Below are positions 35,090-43,226 of a stretch of DNA of 64,000 nt, in pieces (the first letter of the stretch is position 1; each line of letters starts with the position of its first letter). Both the position numbers and the translations under genes were made by a program. The notes beneath the pieces were generated by a model. The model searched no databases and was not told the origin of the DNA. It worked only from the letters and a program-made list of their open reading frames with translations. Source of the stretch: Bacteroidia bacterium (lineage in GTDB: Bacteria > Bacteroidota > Bacteroidia > Palsa-965); assembly GCA_025454955.1 (NCBI GenBank), contig JALONL010000025.1, positions 1 to 64,000 of the forward strand, written 5' to 3'.

Positions 35090-35280
35090 AGAGTTTTGTG
35101 GCGTTTTTTTGGAATGCAGGTGGAATGAATCTCTAGCCGCGATTGTAGTGGAAACCCGGCGGCGGCAAGCAGCAGGATGTATCTGGTGTAATATTGCCGC
35201 CGCCGGGTTGGAGCGGAAAGCGCGAGCTGCCGGTTAGTTGAAATACCGGAAGGTTCGCTCTTCATTATTTTTGCAGGGAA

Positions 35281-35736
35281 TTATTTTTTCTTTTTGGAGC
35301 CCGCTTTGGCAGCGGGTTTGGAGAGTGCGGCAATATCGGCAATGGTTTTGCCTTCGAGCACTTTGAGTGTGGCGTCGCGCACTTCGAAGAAGAGGTGGCG
35401 GAGTTCGCAGGAGCCTTCTTCGTAGGGGCAGATGCGGCAGGGTTCGTAGAATTTTTTGCTTACGCAGGGCAGCAGGGCCACGGGTCCGTCGGTGGCGCGG
35501 ATTACTTCTACGAGGGTAATCTGGTTGGGTTTGCGCAGGAGATAATAGCCACCGCCTTTGCCGGCGCGGCTGCCCAGAATGGAGGCGCGGCGGAGTTCGA
35601 GCAGGATGGCTTCGAGAAACTTGCCGGGGATTTTGCGGGCCGCGGCTATTTGCTGAATGGGTACAAAGCCGTCTTCGCTGTGTTCGGCCAGGTAAGTAAG
35701 GGCATGAAGGGCGTACTGGGCTTTGTTTGAAAGCAT
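35281..35736 (-). CDS. Rrf2-family transcriptional regulator
   Basis: 151 residues. The winged-helix start is MLSNKAQYALHALTYLAEH, then IQQIAAARKIPGKFLEAILLEL and LGSRAGKGGGYYL, all diagnostic for Rrf2 (IscR/CymR/NsrR). Near residue 90 are four cysteines in 19 residues (LLPCVSKKFYEPCRICPYEEG, then SCEL), which could hold an Fe-S cluster. The tail is Lys-rich. It sits beside and upstream of the sulfate operon, so control of sulfur assimilation is likely. ATG 35736 is chosen over 35754 because the family begins at MLSNKAQYAL. Confidence 0.85.
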   Translation of the reverse strand: MLSNKAQYALHALTYLAEHSEDGFVPIQQIAAARKIPGKFLEAILLELRRASILGSRAGKGGGYYLLRKPNQITLVEVIRATDGPVALLPCVSKKFYEPCRICPYEEGSCELRHLFFEVRDATLKVLEGKTIADIAALSKPAAKAGSKKKK

Positions 35737-35878
35737 GGTGGTTGAATGCAACAAGTTTACGCAAAATACGGCTGTATTCCGAATTGCGGGCGGAGGAATG
35801 CCGTGATTAAAAGCCGGTTGTGAATATTGTGGCTCTTGGTGCTCAAAATCAATTTATTCGGATGATTACATTTGCCCC

Positions 35879-36694
35879 ATGCGACCCATTACAGCATTGC
35901 TTTTTACCCTTATACTTGCCGCCGCCTGCCACCAAAACAGCGGCAAACCCAACACCGACAGCGCATCCACGGCATCAAACCCTACCAACGAGCCGCCGAA
36001 CTTCCCTGCCCTGCTAAACACCTGGGCCGAGGTAATGAACGACAGCGACCTGGCGGTACAAACATCGCTCTACGCCGATACGATAAAATACTACGGCGCC
36101 ACACTCCCCGCCGAAAAAGTATTTGCCCTCCAGGCCGATTACATACACACACACCGCGGCTACGAACTGAGCATAGTGGAAATAGACAAACAGGAACGCC
36201 GCCCCGACGGATCGTGGTACATCCATTTTACGAAACAGGTTACATCGGCCAGAGACACGGCCAGTTACCCCGCGTCGATAGTATTTGCCTGGAAGCGCAA
36301 CGGCTGGAAAATAGTGGAAGAAACCGACGACATAACCGACCTGAAAGGCGCCGCCGAAAATTACATTCTGGGCTACAGTCCGGCCTTGGTGGAGATTGAA
36401 GGCACAATAGAAGAGAACAGTGCGTGGAACACCGCAAACCCCGGCAGCGACCCCAAAAGCGACGGGCGCATGGTGTATTACGTACTCATTCCGAAACAGC
36501 CTGTAACCACCGTAGCAGGCCCGCACAACAATCCGCCCGCCGAAATGGGTGTTAAGCGCATACAACTGCGCAGCAAAACCATTGATTTAAAGAAATGGCT
36601 GAACACGCCGGTACGTGTGAGCGGGCGGCTGCTGCGGAGTACGGGGAAAGATGTGTTTACGAGTGTGCAGATGGATGTGGAGGGGGTGAGGTAG
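35879..36694 (+). CDS. lipoprotein with NTF2/SnoaL-like domain
   Basis: 271 residues, lipoprotein signal ending LAAAC (acceptor Cys17), then a Ser/Thr/Asn linker. Residues 40-140 read like an NTF2/SnoaL fold (LNTWAEVMNDSDLAVQTSLYAD, then VFAWKRNGWKIVEETDD). The C-terminal part (IEGTIEENSAWNTANPGSD, then VSGRLLRSTGKDVFTSV) is beta-rich and may be an OB-like domain. Function unknown. A TACATTTG box at 35867-35874 lies 4 bases before the ATG, again suggesting a very short leader. Confidence 0.65.
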   Translation: MRPITALLFTLILAAACHQNSGKPNTDSASTASNPTNEPPNFPALLNTWAEVMNDSDLAVQTSLYADTIKYYGATLPAEKVFALQADYIHTHRGYELSIVEIDKQERRPDGSWYIHFTKQVTSARDTASYPASIVFAWKRNGWKIVEETDDITDLKGAAENYILGYSPALVEIEGTIEENSAWNTANPGSDPKSDGRMVYYVLIPKQPVTTVAGPHNNPPAEMGVKRIQLRSKTIDLKKWLNTPVRVSGRLLRSTGKDVFTSVQMDVEGVR

Positions 36695-36765
36695 TTTTGC
36701 GCCTGACCTAACGATTTTATTACAATTATTTTTTTCACCTCAGTCGAAATGATATGTTGGTGATA

Positions 36766-36773
36766 TATATTTG
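36766..36773 (+). promoter_or_regulatory. -7 box of the large T9SS protein
   Basis: TATATTTG, a perfect TAnnTTTG match, 43 bases before the ATG at 36817. No TTG at the right -33 spacing was found. Confidence 0.4.
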
Positions 36774-36816
36774 TACTGTTCTAATAATCCTACGTTAACT
36801 TAACCCTATTACCCAC

Positions 36817-39800
36817 ATGAAAAACAGATTTTCTCTGGCGACAGCCATAATTATGTCTATGCTTACGCTTGGGCTTTCCCCGCTTCGTGCGGCAACTTAT
36901 TATTGGGTTGGCGGCACAGGTGTATGGTCGGACTACAGCAATCACTGGGCAACGAGCTCGGGTGGTACTGTATTTCACACACAGATGCCGGGAGCGGCGG
37001 ATGATGTGGTTTTTGATGCGAATTCGTTTGACAGCAACCTGCAAACAGTGTGGATTGACCAACCATCTCTTTCTATAAAAAGTTTTTCGTCAATAAATAT
37101 TGACGATACGGTGACGCTGGATCTGTCCAACTATTTGTTTCCATTTGTATTAAACTGTTATGGTGATTTCCAAAACTCATCGCAAATGCGCACTGGCGTG
37201 TACTTGTTTTTAAAAATCAATATTGTTGCTACAGGTGGTACTGTTAATATGGCTATTGGGAGAAATACCTGGGGAGAGGTTTACATAAACACCCCCGCAA
37301 ACGTTAATTGGACCGATGATACTCTAAGGCTACACTCTGTTCAATTGGACCGGGGATCCTTGAATCTTGATGTAAATTTTATGCGAGTGGAGAATTACTT
37401 CAACATTGCGGGAGAAAATACCCGCCCCCGGGTGAATATGAAAAGTTCACATATTGAAGTTGAAAGTGTGTATATATTCAGCAGAGGATTATATTTTGAT
37501 GGAGATAGTTGCACTTTAGGTATTGCACAATTTTTTACTGCTAATTTTTCAAGTATTTCGACGATCAACCATGTGTATACTTTTAAAAATAACAATCATA
37601 CACAGGGATCGGTAGTATATTTTGATCTTTCGAATGCAATAGTAAATGAGCTTGTTGTAAACAAAGAAACCATTATGAGTCTTGGGCTAACTACATTCAA
37701 TCACATTTTATCCCTAAGTACTCTTACAATACAGGAAACCTATGTGTCAGGCGCAAAAATTGGCAAAGTTGATGTCCGGAGCATTTTTAATATCAACACC
37801 AATTTTACAATAGACACTCTTTTATTAAACAACTCTTCGGGGATCACTCAAATACAAAACGGTCTTACACTAACAGTAAAAGATATTATTGCTCAAGGTA
37901 CATGTTCATCACCTTTGATTATACAAACTGTTGCCCGGCCATATTTTTACAATTACACGTCTTATATCTCCACTCCTAATACTGCTTATATAAATTCTCA
38001 ATCATCAGTTATTAATGTATCGGGTATAACTCTTCGCGGAATTTCGGCAACCGGATCTGCGGTGTTCAATGCCACAAATGCTCTACTAATAGGGCTCTGC
38101 AATGGCTGGAATTTGATTTCCACACAACAACAACAAAATTTATACTGGATTGGCGGTGGTGGGTCGTGGCTAGACCCTGCACATTGGTCACTTACAAGTG
38201 GCGGACCACCCTCATTATGTTTGCCCGGATTACAAGACAATGTTTTTTTTGATTCAAATTCAGGGTTGACAACAGATACAGTATTTTTACCATCAAGCGG
38301 TGTAAGGTGCCATAATATTACTGTGAATGCGCAAAATTCAAATCCTGTTTTCTTCGGCAACCCTCTTGAAGACCGCCTGCTGTTTAACTCCTCAAGTATT
38401 ATTCTGATTTCAGGAAGTATCAATGTTCTTTCTCCTGCAAAATGGAAGTTTGATGGCAAGGTGTCTTTTGTTGGCGGTGAACGCGGATTGACCATAAATC
38501 CTGGCGGTTTTATATTTTATGAATTAGATTTTAATCAGGAAGGAGCCGAATGGTTGCTAACAGACTCTCTTCTATTCAGCCGTCAGTGTATTATTTACAG
38601 AGGTACTTTAGTTTCAAATAGTAATTTCATTGGAAGTACTTTTCAGTCATATCCAAGAATGGAAATACTTGGCGACACAGTAATTCTGGGGCAATCTGAA
38701 ATTTTCCTTCCGGGAGGGGACTTAGTTGTAAACCCTATTCAAGACCCACTCGTTAAAATTGAGGCCAACAATGCTACTGCATCATGCATGAATATTACTA
38801 ATTACGGTATCGATTTTGATAAACTTATTCTAAGTGGAGGTTTCCTTAATTCAGCATATTCTTTTGCCTACTTTTCATCAAATCATTTCAATACATTAAT
38901 CTGTGAATCTGTTGTTAATCTATCATCTTTTGATACGCTTGATGTAGATAGATTAATTTGTAAGACTACAGTAACGCTGCCACTGAAATTTACTGTTGAT
39001 TATGCCGAATTTCAGAGCAATGTAGATATAGGGGCAGATTTCTCTTTTGATACTCTTTACTTCAACAATCCGGGAAGCAACACATCGCTGCCGGCAGGTT
39101 TGACTATAAATGCCAATACATTAGTGGCCAGTACATGTTCTGCATTGGGACCAAACATATACAGCAGCAGCAGTGGAACACAATCAAATATTATTGTACC
39201 GTCGGGTACTGTTTGCATGGATTATTGCACAATAACAGACATAAATGCTTCCGGAGGTGCTACATTTAATGTGGGTGCAGGAAGTATTGATAATGGCAAT
39301 AATAGCGGTTTGACTTTTGCTTCATGCGGTAATGTAAATTTATTAGAAACAGTACCACCCTATTTGGAACAACGGCCTGATGAAAATCTTTATACATGTT
39401 ATGACAACGACTATTTTTCATGGAATGCAAATGCAACAGACAACTGTGGTATTGATACTATTATTTTTAATCCGGGCCCAGGACATCGTTTTTCTCCGGG
39501 TAATACAACAGTAACTTATACCGCCATTGACAATTCCGGCAACAGTACAACCAAGTCATTTACTGTTCATGCTTCATATTCTTTTGATATGACCACTGAC
39601 ATCACTGAATTACCATACACAACGTGTGCTTTTGGACAAAATGCACATATTATTATTGGTTATGGAAATGGTTCCCCGACAGTATTTTTGAATCCTTTTT
39701 ATGAGTCCGGGTTTATTTATGAAACTAGTTGGTCACCACAGAGTTATCTTTCAGATCCATATTCTCCCAGTACCACATTTACCCCTCCTGTTCTGCCTGT

Positions 39801-40329
39801 GGGTTCTTGCTCCTCCTATACCTATACACTTACGGCAACAGATGCTATTTCGGGTTGTATCGATACAACATCGGTGACAATAAACGTAGTTGACGTTACC
39901 ACCAACAACCCCAACAAAGTACGCATGTGTGTAAACGGCAACAACCAAACTGTTCCTCTAAACCTCGTGCCGCAACGTTTAGCACAGGGCAATTGCCTGG
40001 GTTGGTGCAGCAGCAGTTGTTCTTCATTTGCAAGGGTTGCCAACATGACCAATGAAGAAACCATTGATGCCGCCGGCGATGTACAGGTAGTGCCCAATCC
40101 CAATAATGGTGTTTTTGCGGTAAATATTACACCTGCTCAAACACAGGAAACGTGCGTAATTCAGGTATTTGACCTTACCGGGAAACAGGTACACTCGCAA
40201 ACTCTTTTTGGCTCGGAGATGATTAGCACATCTGTTGATCTGAGCACATTGGGAGCAGGCATTTATATGCTTAGAGTGACAAACGGCGATTTTGCCTACA
40301 CGCAGAAAGTAATTGTAAACGGGAATTAA
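36817..40329 (+). CDS. large T9SS-secreted surface protein with HYR domain
   Basis: 1170 residues. Signal peptide (LATAIIMSMLTLGLSPLRAA), then two related segments opening YYWVGGTGVWSDYSNHWATSSGG and YWIGGGGSWLDPAHWSLTSGG, each followed by several hundred residues of right-handed-beta-helix-like Ser/Asn-rich sequence. Near residue 860 is a HYR domain (NATDNCGIDTIIFNPGPG, then TAIDNSGNSTTKSFTV). A PKD-like module with YTYTLTATDAISGC follows. The last 80 residues (VQVVPNPNNGVFAVNI, then GIYMLRVTNGDFAYTQKVIV) are a T9SS type A sorting domain. Probably an adhesin or surface coat protein. Confidence 0.85.
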   Translation: MKNRFSLATAIIMSMLTLGLSPLRAATYYWVGGTGVWSDYSNHWATSSGGTVFHTQMPGAADDVVFDANSFDSNLQTVWIDQPSLSIKSFSSINIDDTVTLDLSNYLFPFVLNCYGDFQNSSQMRTGVYLFLKINIVATGGTVNMAIGRNTWGEVYINTPANVNWTDDTLRLHSVQLDRGSLNLDVNFMRVENYFNIAGENTRPRVNMKSSHIEVESVYIFSRGLYFDGDSCTLGIAQFFTANFSSISTINHVYTFKNNNHTQGSVVYFDLSNAIVNELVVNKETIMSLGLTTFNHILSLSTLTIQETYVSGAKIGKVDVRSIFNINTNFTIDTLLLNNSSGITQIQNGLTLTVKDIIAQGTCSSPLIIQTVARPYFYNYTSYISTPNTAYINSQSSVINVSGITLRGISATGSAVFNATNALLIGLCNGWNLISTQQQQNLYWIGGGGSWLDPAHWSLTSGGPPSLCLPGLQDNVFFDSNSGLTTDTVFLPSSGVRCHNITVNAQNSNPVFFGNPLEDRLLFNSSSIILISGSINVLSPAKWKFDGKVSFVGGERGLTINPGGFIFYELDFNQEGAEWLLTDSLLFSRQCIIYRGTLVSNSNFIGSTFQSYPRMEILGDTVILGQSEIFLPGGDLVVNPIQDPLVKIEANNATASCMNITNYGIDFDKLILSGGFLNSAYSFAYFSSNHFNTLICESVVNLSSFDTLDVDRLICKTTVTLPLKFTVDYAEFQSNVDIGADFSFDTLYFNNPGSNTSLPAGLTINANTLVASTCSALGPNIYSSSSGTQSNIIVPSGTVCMDYCTITDINASGGATFNVGAGSIDNGNNSGLTFASCGNVNLLETVPPYLEQRPDENLYTCYDNDYFSWNANATDNCGIDTIIFNPGPGHRFSPGNTTVTYTAIDNSGNSTTKSFTVHASYSFDMTTDITELPYTTCAFGQNAHIIIGYGNGSPTVFLNPFYESGFIYETSWSPQSYLSDPYSPSTTFTPPVLPVGSCSSYTYTLTATDAISGCIDTTSVTINVVDVTTNNPNKVRMCVNGNNQTVPLNLVPQRLAQGNCLGWCSSSCSSFARVANMTNEETIDAAGDVQVVPNPNNGVFAVNITPAQTQETCVIQVFDLTGKQVHSQTLFGSEMISTSVDLSTLGAGIYMLRVTNGDFAYTQKVIVNGN

Positions 40330-40346
40330 TTTCTATGGATGATAAT

Positions 40347-40384
40347 ATAGGCTGTCTCGAACTTTTGAGACAGCCTATTTTTAT
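40347..40384 (+). terminator. strong terminator after the T9SS gene
   Basis: ATAGGCTGTCTC / GAGACAGCCTAT with an 8-base loop, followed by TTTTTATT. It lies 18 bases after the stop. Confidence 0.88.
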
Positions 40385-40462
40385 TATGATACCCTCTGAT
40401 GGGGTCAAAATCGTTTATGCGATTCTCAAGGCTTAGATTTTACTTTTGAGACAGACTCAAAA

Positions 40463-40614
40463 CCCCCTTCTGGACTCCCGGACTCGTCGTCCGGGTAAAC
40501 TTCTCGCCCAGAAATAAAAACAAAAAAAGGTTGGCTTTCGCCAACCTTTTGCTCCCCCTCCTGGGCTCCCCGACACTTCGCTTCGCTACGGTCGGGGTAA
40601 ACTTCTCGCCCAGA
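40463..40614 (-). repeat. two tandem degenerate copies of tRNA-flanking sequence
   Basis: GTAAACTTCTCGCCCAGA occurs at 40495-40512 and again at 40597-40614, each time after a CGGG-rich palindrome. GCTCCCCCTCCTGGGCTC, the acceptor/T-arm end of the tRNA-Asn, occurs at 40551-40568 and again in the tRNA fragment at 40655-40672. A degenerate form (CCCCCTTCTGGACTCCCG) occurs at 40463. They look like successive scars or duplications of the tRNA 3' end. Confidence 0.6.
40526..40550. terminator. hairpin terminator within the repeats
   Basis: GGTTGGC TTTC GCCAACC (40529-40546) between an A-run and TTTT, usable on both strands. Confidence 0.75.
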
Positions 40615-40624
40615 GATAAATAAA

Positions 40625-40652
40625 AAATCGCCACACTATCGTGTGGCGATTT
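40625..40652 (-). terminator. terminator just downstream of the tRNA-Asn end
   Basis: AAATCGCCACAC / GTGTGGCGATTT with a 4-base loop; on the minus strand it is followed by a T-run. It lies 2 bases past the tRNA 3' end and was presumably the terminator of the intact tRNA gene. Confidence 0.8.
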
Positions 40653-40654
40653 CA

Positions 40655-40697
40655 GCTCCCCCTCCTGGGCTCGAACCAGGGACCCCATGATTAACAG
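40655..40697 (-). tRNA. tRNA-Asn (GTT) 3' half, att site
   Basis: On the minus strand this reads from the anticodon loop CTGTTAA (anticodon GTT) through the 3' anticodon stem, variable loop, a perfect T-arm CCTGG TTCGAGC CCAGG and the 3' acceptor strand. Upstream on the minus strand, where the D-arm and 5' acceptor should be, the sequence is unrelated (a GT-run). Only the last 43 bases of the gene are present. This is what an integrating element that uses the tRNA 3' half as its core leaves behind. It is not a functional tRNA here. Confidence 0.8.
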
Positions 40698-40842
40698 ACC
40701 TTGCCTTACTCCTTTGTGTGTGTGTGTTTTAGCGGGGTCTGGCTTGTGTAAAAACCTGCAAAATGGTGCACTGAGCACTATTATCTGAGCACTCAGGAGC
40801 ACTATTGTAACTGATTTAGTAGATTTGAGTTAACAGTTTAAT

Positions 40843-41850
40843 ATGCCTATACCCAATATTTCAACATTATACCAGCGCATCGCAAAAGGTAGCGAGGGCG
40901 GGAATGAATTTGCACGGTTCATTAAGCTGCTTTTGAACGCAGATTGTGCAGCAAGAGGGGAGCGACTATCCGCCGAATCGGACGCATCTGGGGATTTCAA
41001 AAAATTAGACGCTTACATTTTGCATGACATGAGATTTGATATAGAAGTTTTAACTGGATTCCAGTTTAAATTTTACCCCGACAAACTAACACCACAACAA
41101 AAACATGAGATAGTAAAGAATATTGAAGCCGCCAGAGAATGTAATATCGGTATGCGGGAATATATACTGGTTACTCCTGAAGATTGGCAAAAAACAGAGC
41201 AGGAGTGGTTCGATAGATTACGAAAAAAACATGAAGGTGGATTCTCAATAAGATTTAATGGTTCTTGCATTATCATTGATTTTAAACTTACCCATTGGGG
41301 GCACTCTAAAATTACCGAATTAGCCCTCAAACATGATCATCTCGGCATGTATTATTTCCCAGAACTATTCCCCTTTGGTGCCGGTAAATTTAAATTAGCT
41401 TCAGCTATCATTGATCTTGATAGATGTAATTGGTATCAGTATGATGATCGGCCCAAAACCGACTATTATCAAAACTACACTCACAGTAGAAAAAAACTTA
41501 CCTCTGATCCAATATTTGATTTCTGTTTTATAAACAGCACACATGAGATTTTTTTGCTTCAATACATAGAAATACATATCGAAGATATTGCCAATCGAAT
41601 CAAAGGGATTCCCGCTCCATATCTCTTGAAATCAATCGGTGCGATTGAATATGAGGTTGATTTTGAAAAGCCAGTAAATAAAATCAACTTTCCTGATCCG
41701 ATGGTGTTTGAAGCAAACAAACCTCTGCGTTTTCAATTGCAATTGAAGGATTTCACGAAGAAGTGCCCCGGGAATTGCTTACATATTACATTTTGGTTTC
41801 ATTTCAATAATCACGCTATTCCAACGGAAAAGTTTTATCTGAGTTTTTGA
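40843..41850 (+). CDS. possible PD-(D/E)xK-type nuclease at the element edge
   Basis: 335 residues, no signal or membrane segment. The N-terminal half has an order compatible with a restriction-endonuclease fold: helix EGGNEFARFIKLLLNADC, then SDASGDFKKLDAYIL with acidic residues, then VLTGFQFKFYP as the (E/Q)xK strand. YILVTPEDWQKTEQEWFDRL follows. The C-terminal 130 residues are beta-rich (LRFQLQLKDFTKKC, then LHITFWFHF). I do not recognise a named family, and the nuclease reading is a weak fold guess. First gene inside the element. Confidence 0.55.
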   Translation: MPIPNISTLYQRIAKGSEGGNEFARFIKLLLNADCAARGERLSAESDASGDFKKLDAYILHDMRFDIEVLTGFQFKFYPDKLTPQQKHEIVKNIEAARECNIGMREYILVTPEDWQKTEQEWFDRLRKKHEGGFSIRFNGSCIIIDFKLTHWGHSKITELALKHDHLGMYYFPELFPFGAGKFKLASAIIDLDRCNWYQYDDRPKTDYYQNYTHSRKKLTSDPIFDFCFINSTHEIFLLQYIEIHIEDIANRIKGIPAPYLLKSIGAIEYEVDFEKPVNKINFPDPMVFEANKPLRFQLQLKDFTKKCPGNCLHITFWFHFNNHAIPTEKFYLSF

Positions 41851-41954
41851 GTGCTTGTTTGACGGTCAACTCATTTCCAGTTTTACCATCCGAAACGTAT
41901 TGACTTCCACAGCCACCTGAGTAATCATGCAGCCGGAACATAAAACCGACTGTC

Positions 41955-43049
41955 ATGACAAAAAAAAGAAGTACCGTATCAAAACAATCACCGCCACCCG
42001 CATCCGTTCGTGCAACGGATGTGAAGCCGTTCGGCAGAACCTTCGTCGTGAATGACACCACGCTCACTCCGGAAACAGAACTTCGGGATGATGTTGCGTA
42101 TTATCCGAAGCCGCATCTTTCAAAAGAAGCCGCAAGTGCCATCGTCTTTGCCAACCGTGCAATCCTATTTGGAGAACACACCATTGGCTTTCTGGTACAG
42201 GGAAAAGACAACACTTATCCCTTCGATGCGCTCATGTTTGATCTTTGCATTCCGGAGAAACCACGGCTCTATCTGCTTGCTATTTCCACTGAGCTCACGC
42301 CCATGATGCTTTCCCTGATAGCCATTAACAGCTATCTTGCCAATAAAGCAAACAGGGATGCATTGCGTGCCGAACTCACTGTGAGATCGGGCAAGGACAA
42401 ACGCTTTGCGAAAGCCATCGGTGCGTATCTGACAGATGAGCGTACACTCGAAGTACTGCTTGAACAGGCCGTCCGTAAGGGATTGCGCGGGTTGTGTATC
42501 TTTAACACGGACGATCAGAAGGATGCGGAAATCGTAACGTCGTACATGGGTGCGCATGGGGGACACATTGATGTGATCTTCCTGCGTCTGTACAAAGTAG
42601 CGAAGCAAACCGTACTTTCTATGATCCCGTCTTTCGATGACCTGAAAGCAGAAGCACCCAAGCCACAGAAGGAAAAGGTGATGTACACGGAAGAAGATCA
42701 CCTTGCCAACGCCTCAGAGCTTTCAAAATCGATCTACCTCAAACTCAAAGCTGAAGCTTTGAAACTCGACACATCGCTTGTGGTGAATCCCAAAGGAAAG
42801 CACTATATCTCGCTCCGGCGTGAAGGCAGCAGAAATCTTGCATTCTTTCACTTTCGCAAATCAAGTATCTACCTCGTGGTAATGCTTGCAGAGAAAGACG
42901 TACAGAAGCTGGTGAAAACGGCAGAAGTCAAACGTTTGCCGATGAGTGTCCAGTCTTTTTGGAATGGCCCAAGTACAGGGCTTGTGATTACTTCAATGGA
43001 TCATGTAAAGGAGATTATGGAAGTACTGAAGAGGTTGGTTAAGGGGTAA
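41955..43049 (+). CDS. DUF5655-containing protein
   Basis: 364 residues. The C-terminal 100 residues (SKSIYLKLKAEALKL, then YISLRREGSRNLAFFHFRKSSIYLVVML) resemble DUF5655, annotated as a predicted transport-related domain but without proven function. The N-terminal part (FGEHTIGFLVQGKDNTYPFD, then FDLCIPEKPRLYLLAIS, then GLCIFNTDD) is alpha/beta and could be nuclease-like, as such domains often sit before DUF5655. No membrane segment. It is followed by a terminator at 43070. Confidence 0.6.
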   Translation: MTKKRSTVSKQSPPPASVRATDVKPFGRTFVVNDTTLTPETELRDDVAYYPKPHLSKEAASAIVFANRAILFGEHTIGFLVQGKDNTYPFDALMFDLCIPEKPRLYLLAISTELTPMMLSLIAINSYLANKANRDALRAELTVRSGKDKRFAKAIGAYLTDERTLEVLLEQAVRKGLRGLCIFNTDDQKDAEIVTSYMGAHGGHIDVIFLRLYKVAKQTVLSMIPSFDDLKAEAPKPQKEKVMYTEEDHLANASELSKSIYLKLKAEALKLDTSLVVNPKGKHYISLRREGSRNLAFFHFRKSSIYLVVMLAEKDVQKLVKTAEVKRLPMSVQSFWNGPSTGLVITSMDHVKEIMEVLKRLVKG

Positions 43050-43069
43050 TACTGCATACGCTCATTCAA

Positions 43070-43098
43070 AAGCTGTCCACTATGGACGGCTTTTTTAA
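43070..43098 (+). terminator. terminator after the DUF5655 gene
   Basis: AAGCTGTCC ACTAT GGACGGCTT with one G-T pair, followed by TTTT. It lies 20 bases after the stop. Confidence 0.8.
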
Positions 43099-43226
43099 TA
43101 TTCATAGACGTACATTTCTCTCCTATTCTTATTTTCGAAGTGACAATAAAAGTCGACTAAAATTGTATGCATAACAGACTGCCATGTCTTTCGGATCATA
43201 AAATGGTTTTCCATTTCGATAGCTTT

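Larger units (their letters stand above)
40385..40842. other. gene-free stretch around the tRNA remnant
   Basis: No protein gene is supported here. The stretch holds two tandem degenerate copies of tRNA-flanking sequence, two hairpin terminators and a tRNA-Asn 3' fragment, each listed separately. A 120-codon minus-strand frame across it is an artefact of the repeated tRNA sequence. Between 40698 and 40842 I see only a GTGTGTGTGTG run. Confidence 0.7.

Noticed and set aside
40440..40802. 120-codon minus-strand frame over the tRNA remnant
   Set aside because: It is read through repeated tRNA-end sequence and hairpin terminators; frames of this kind beside tRNA genes are artefacts.
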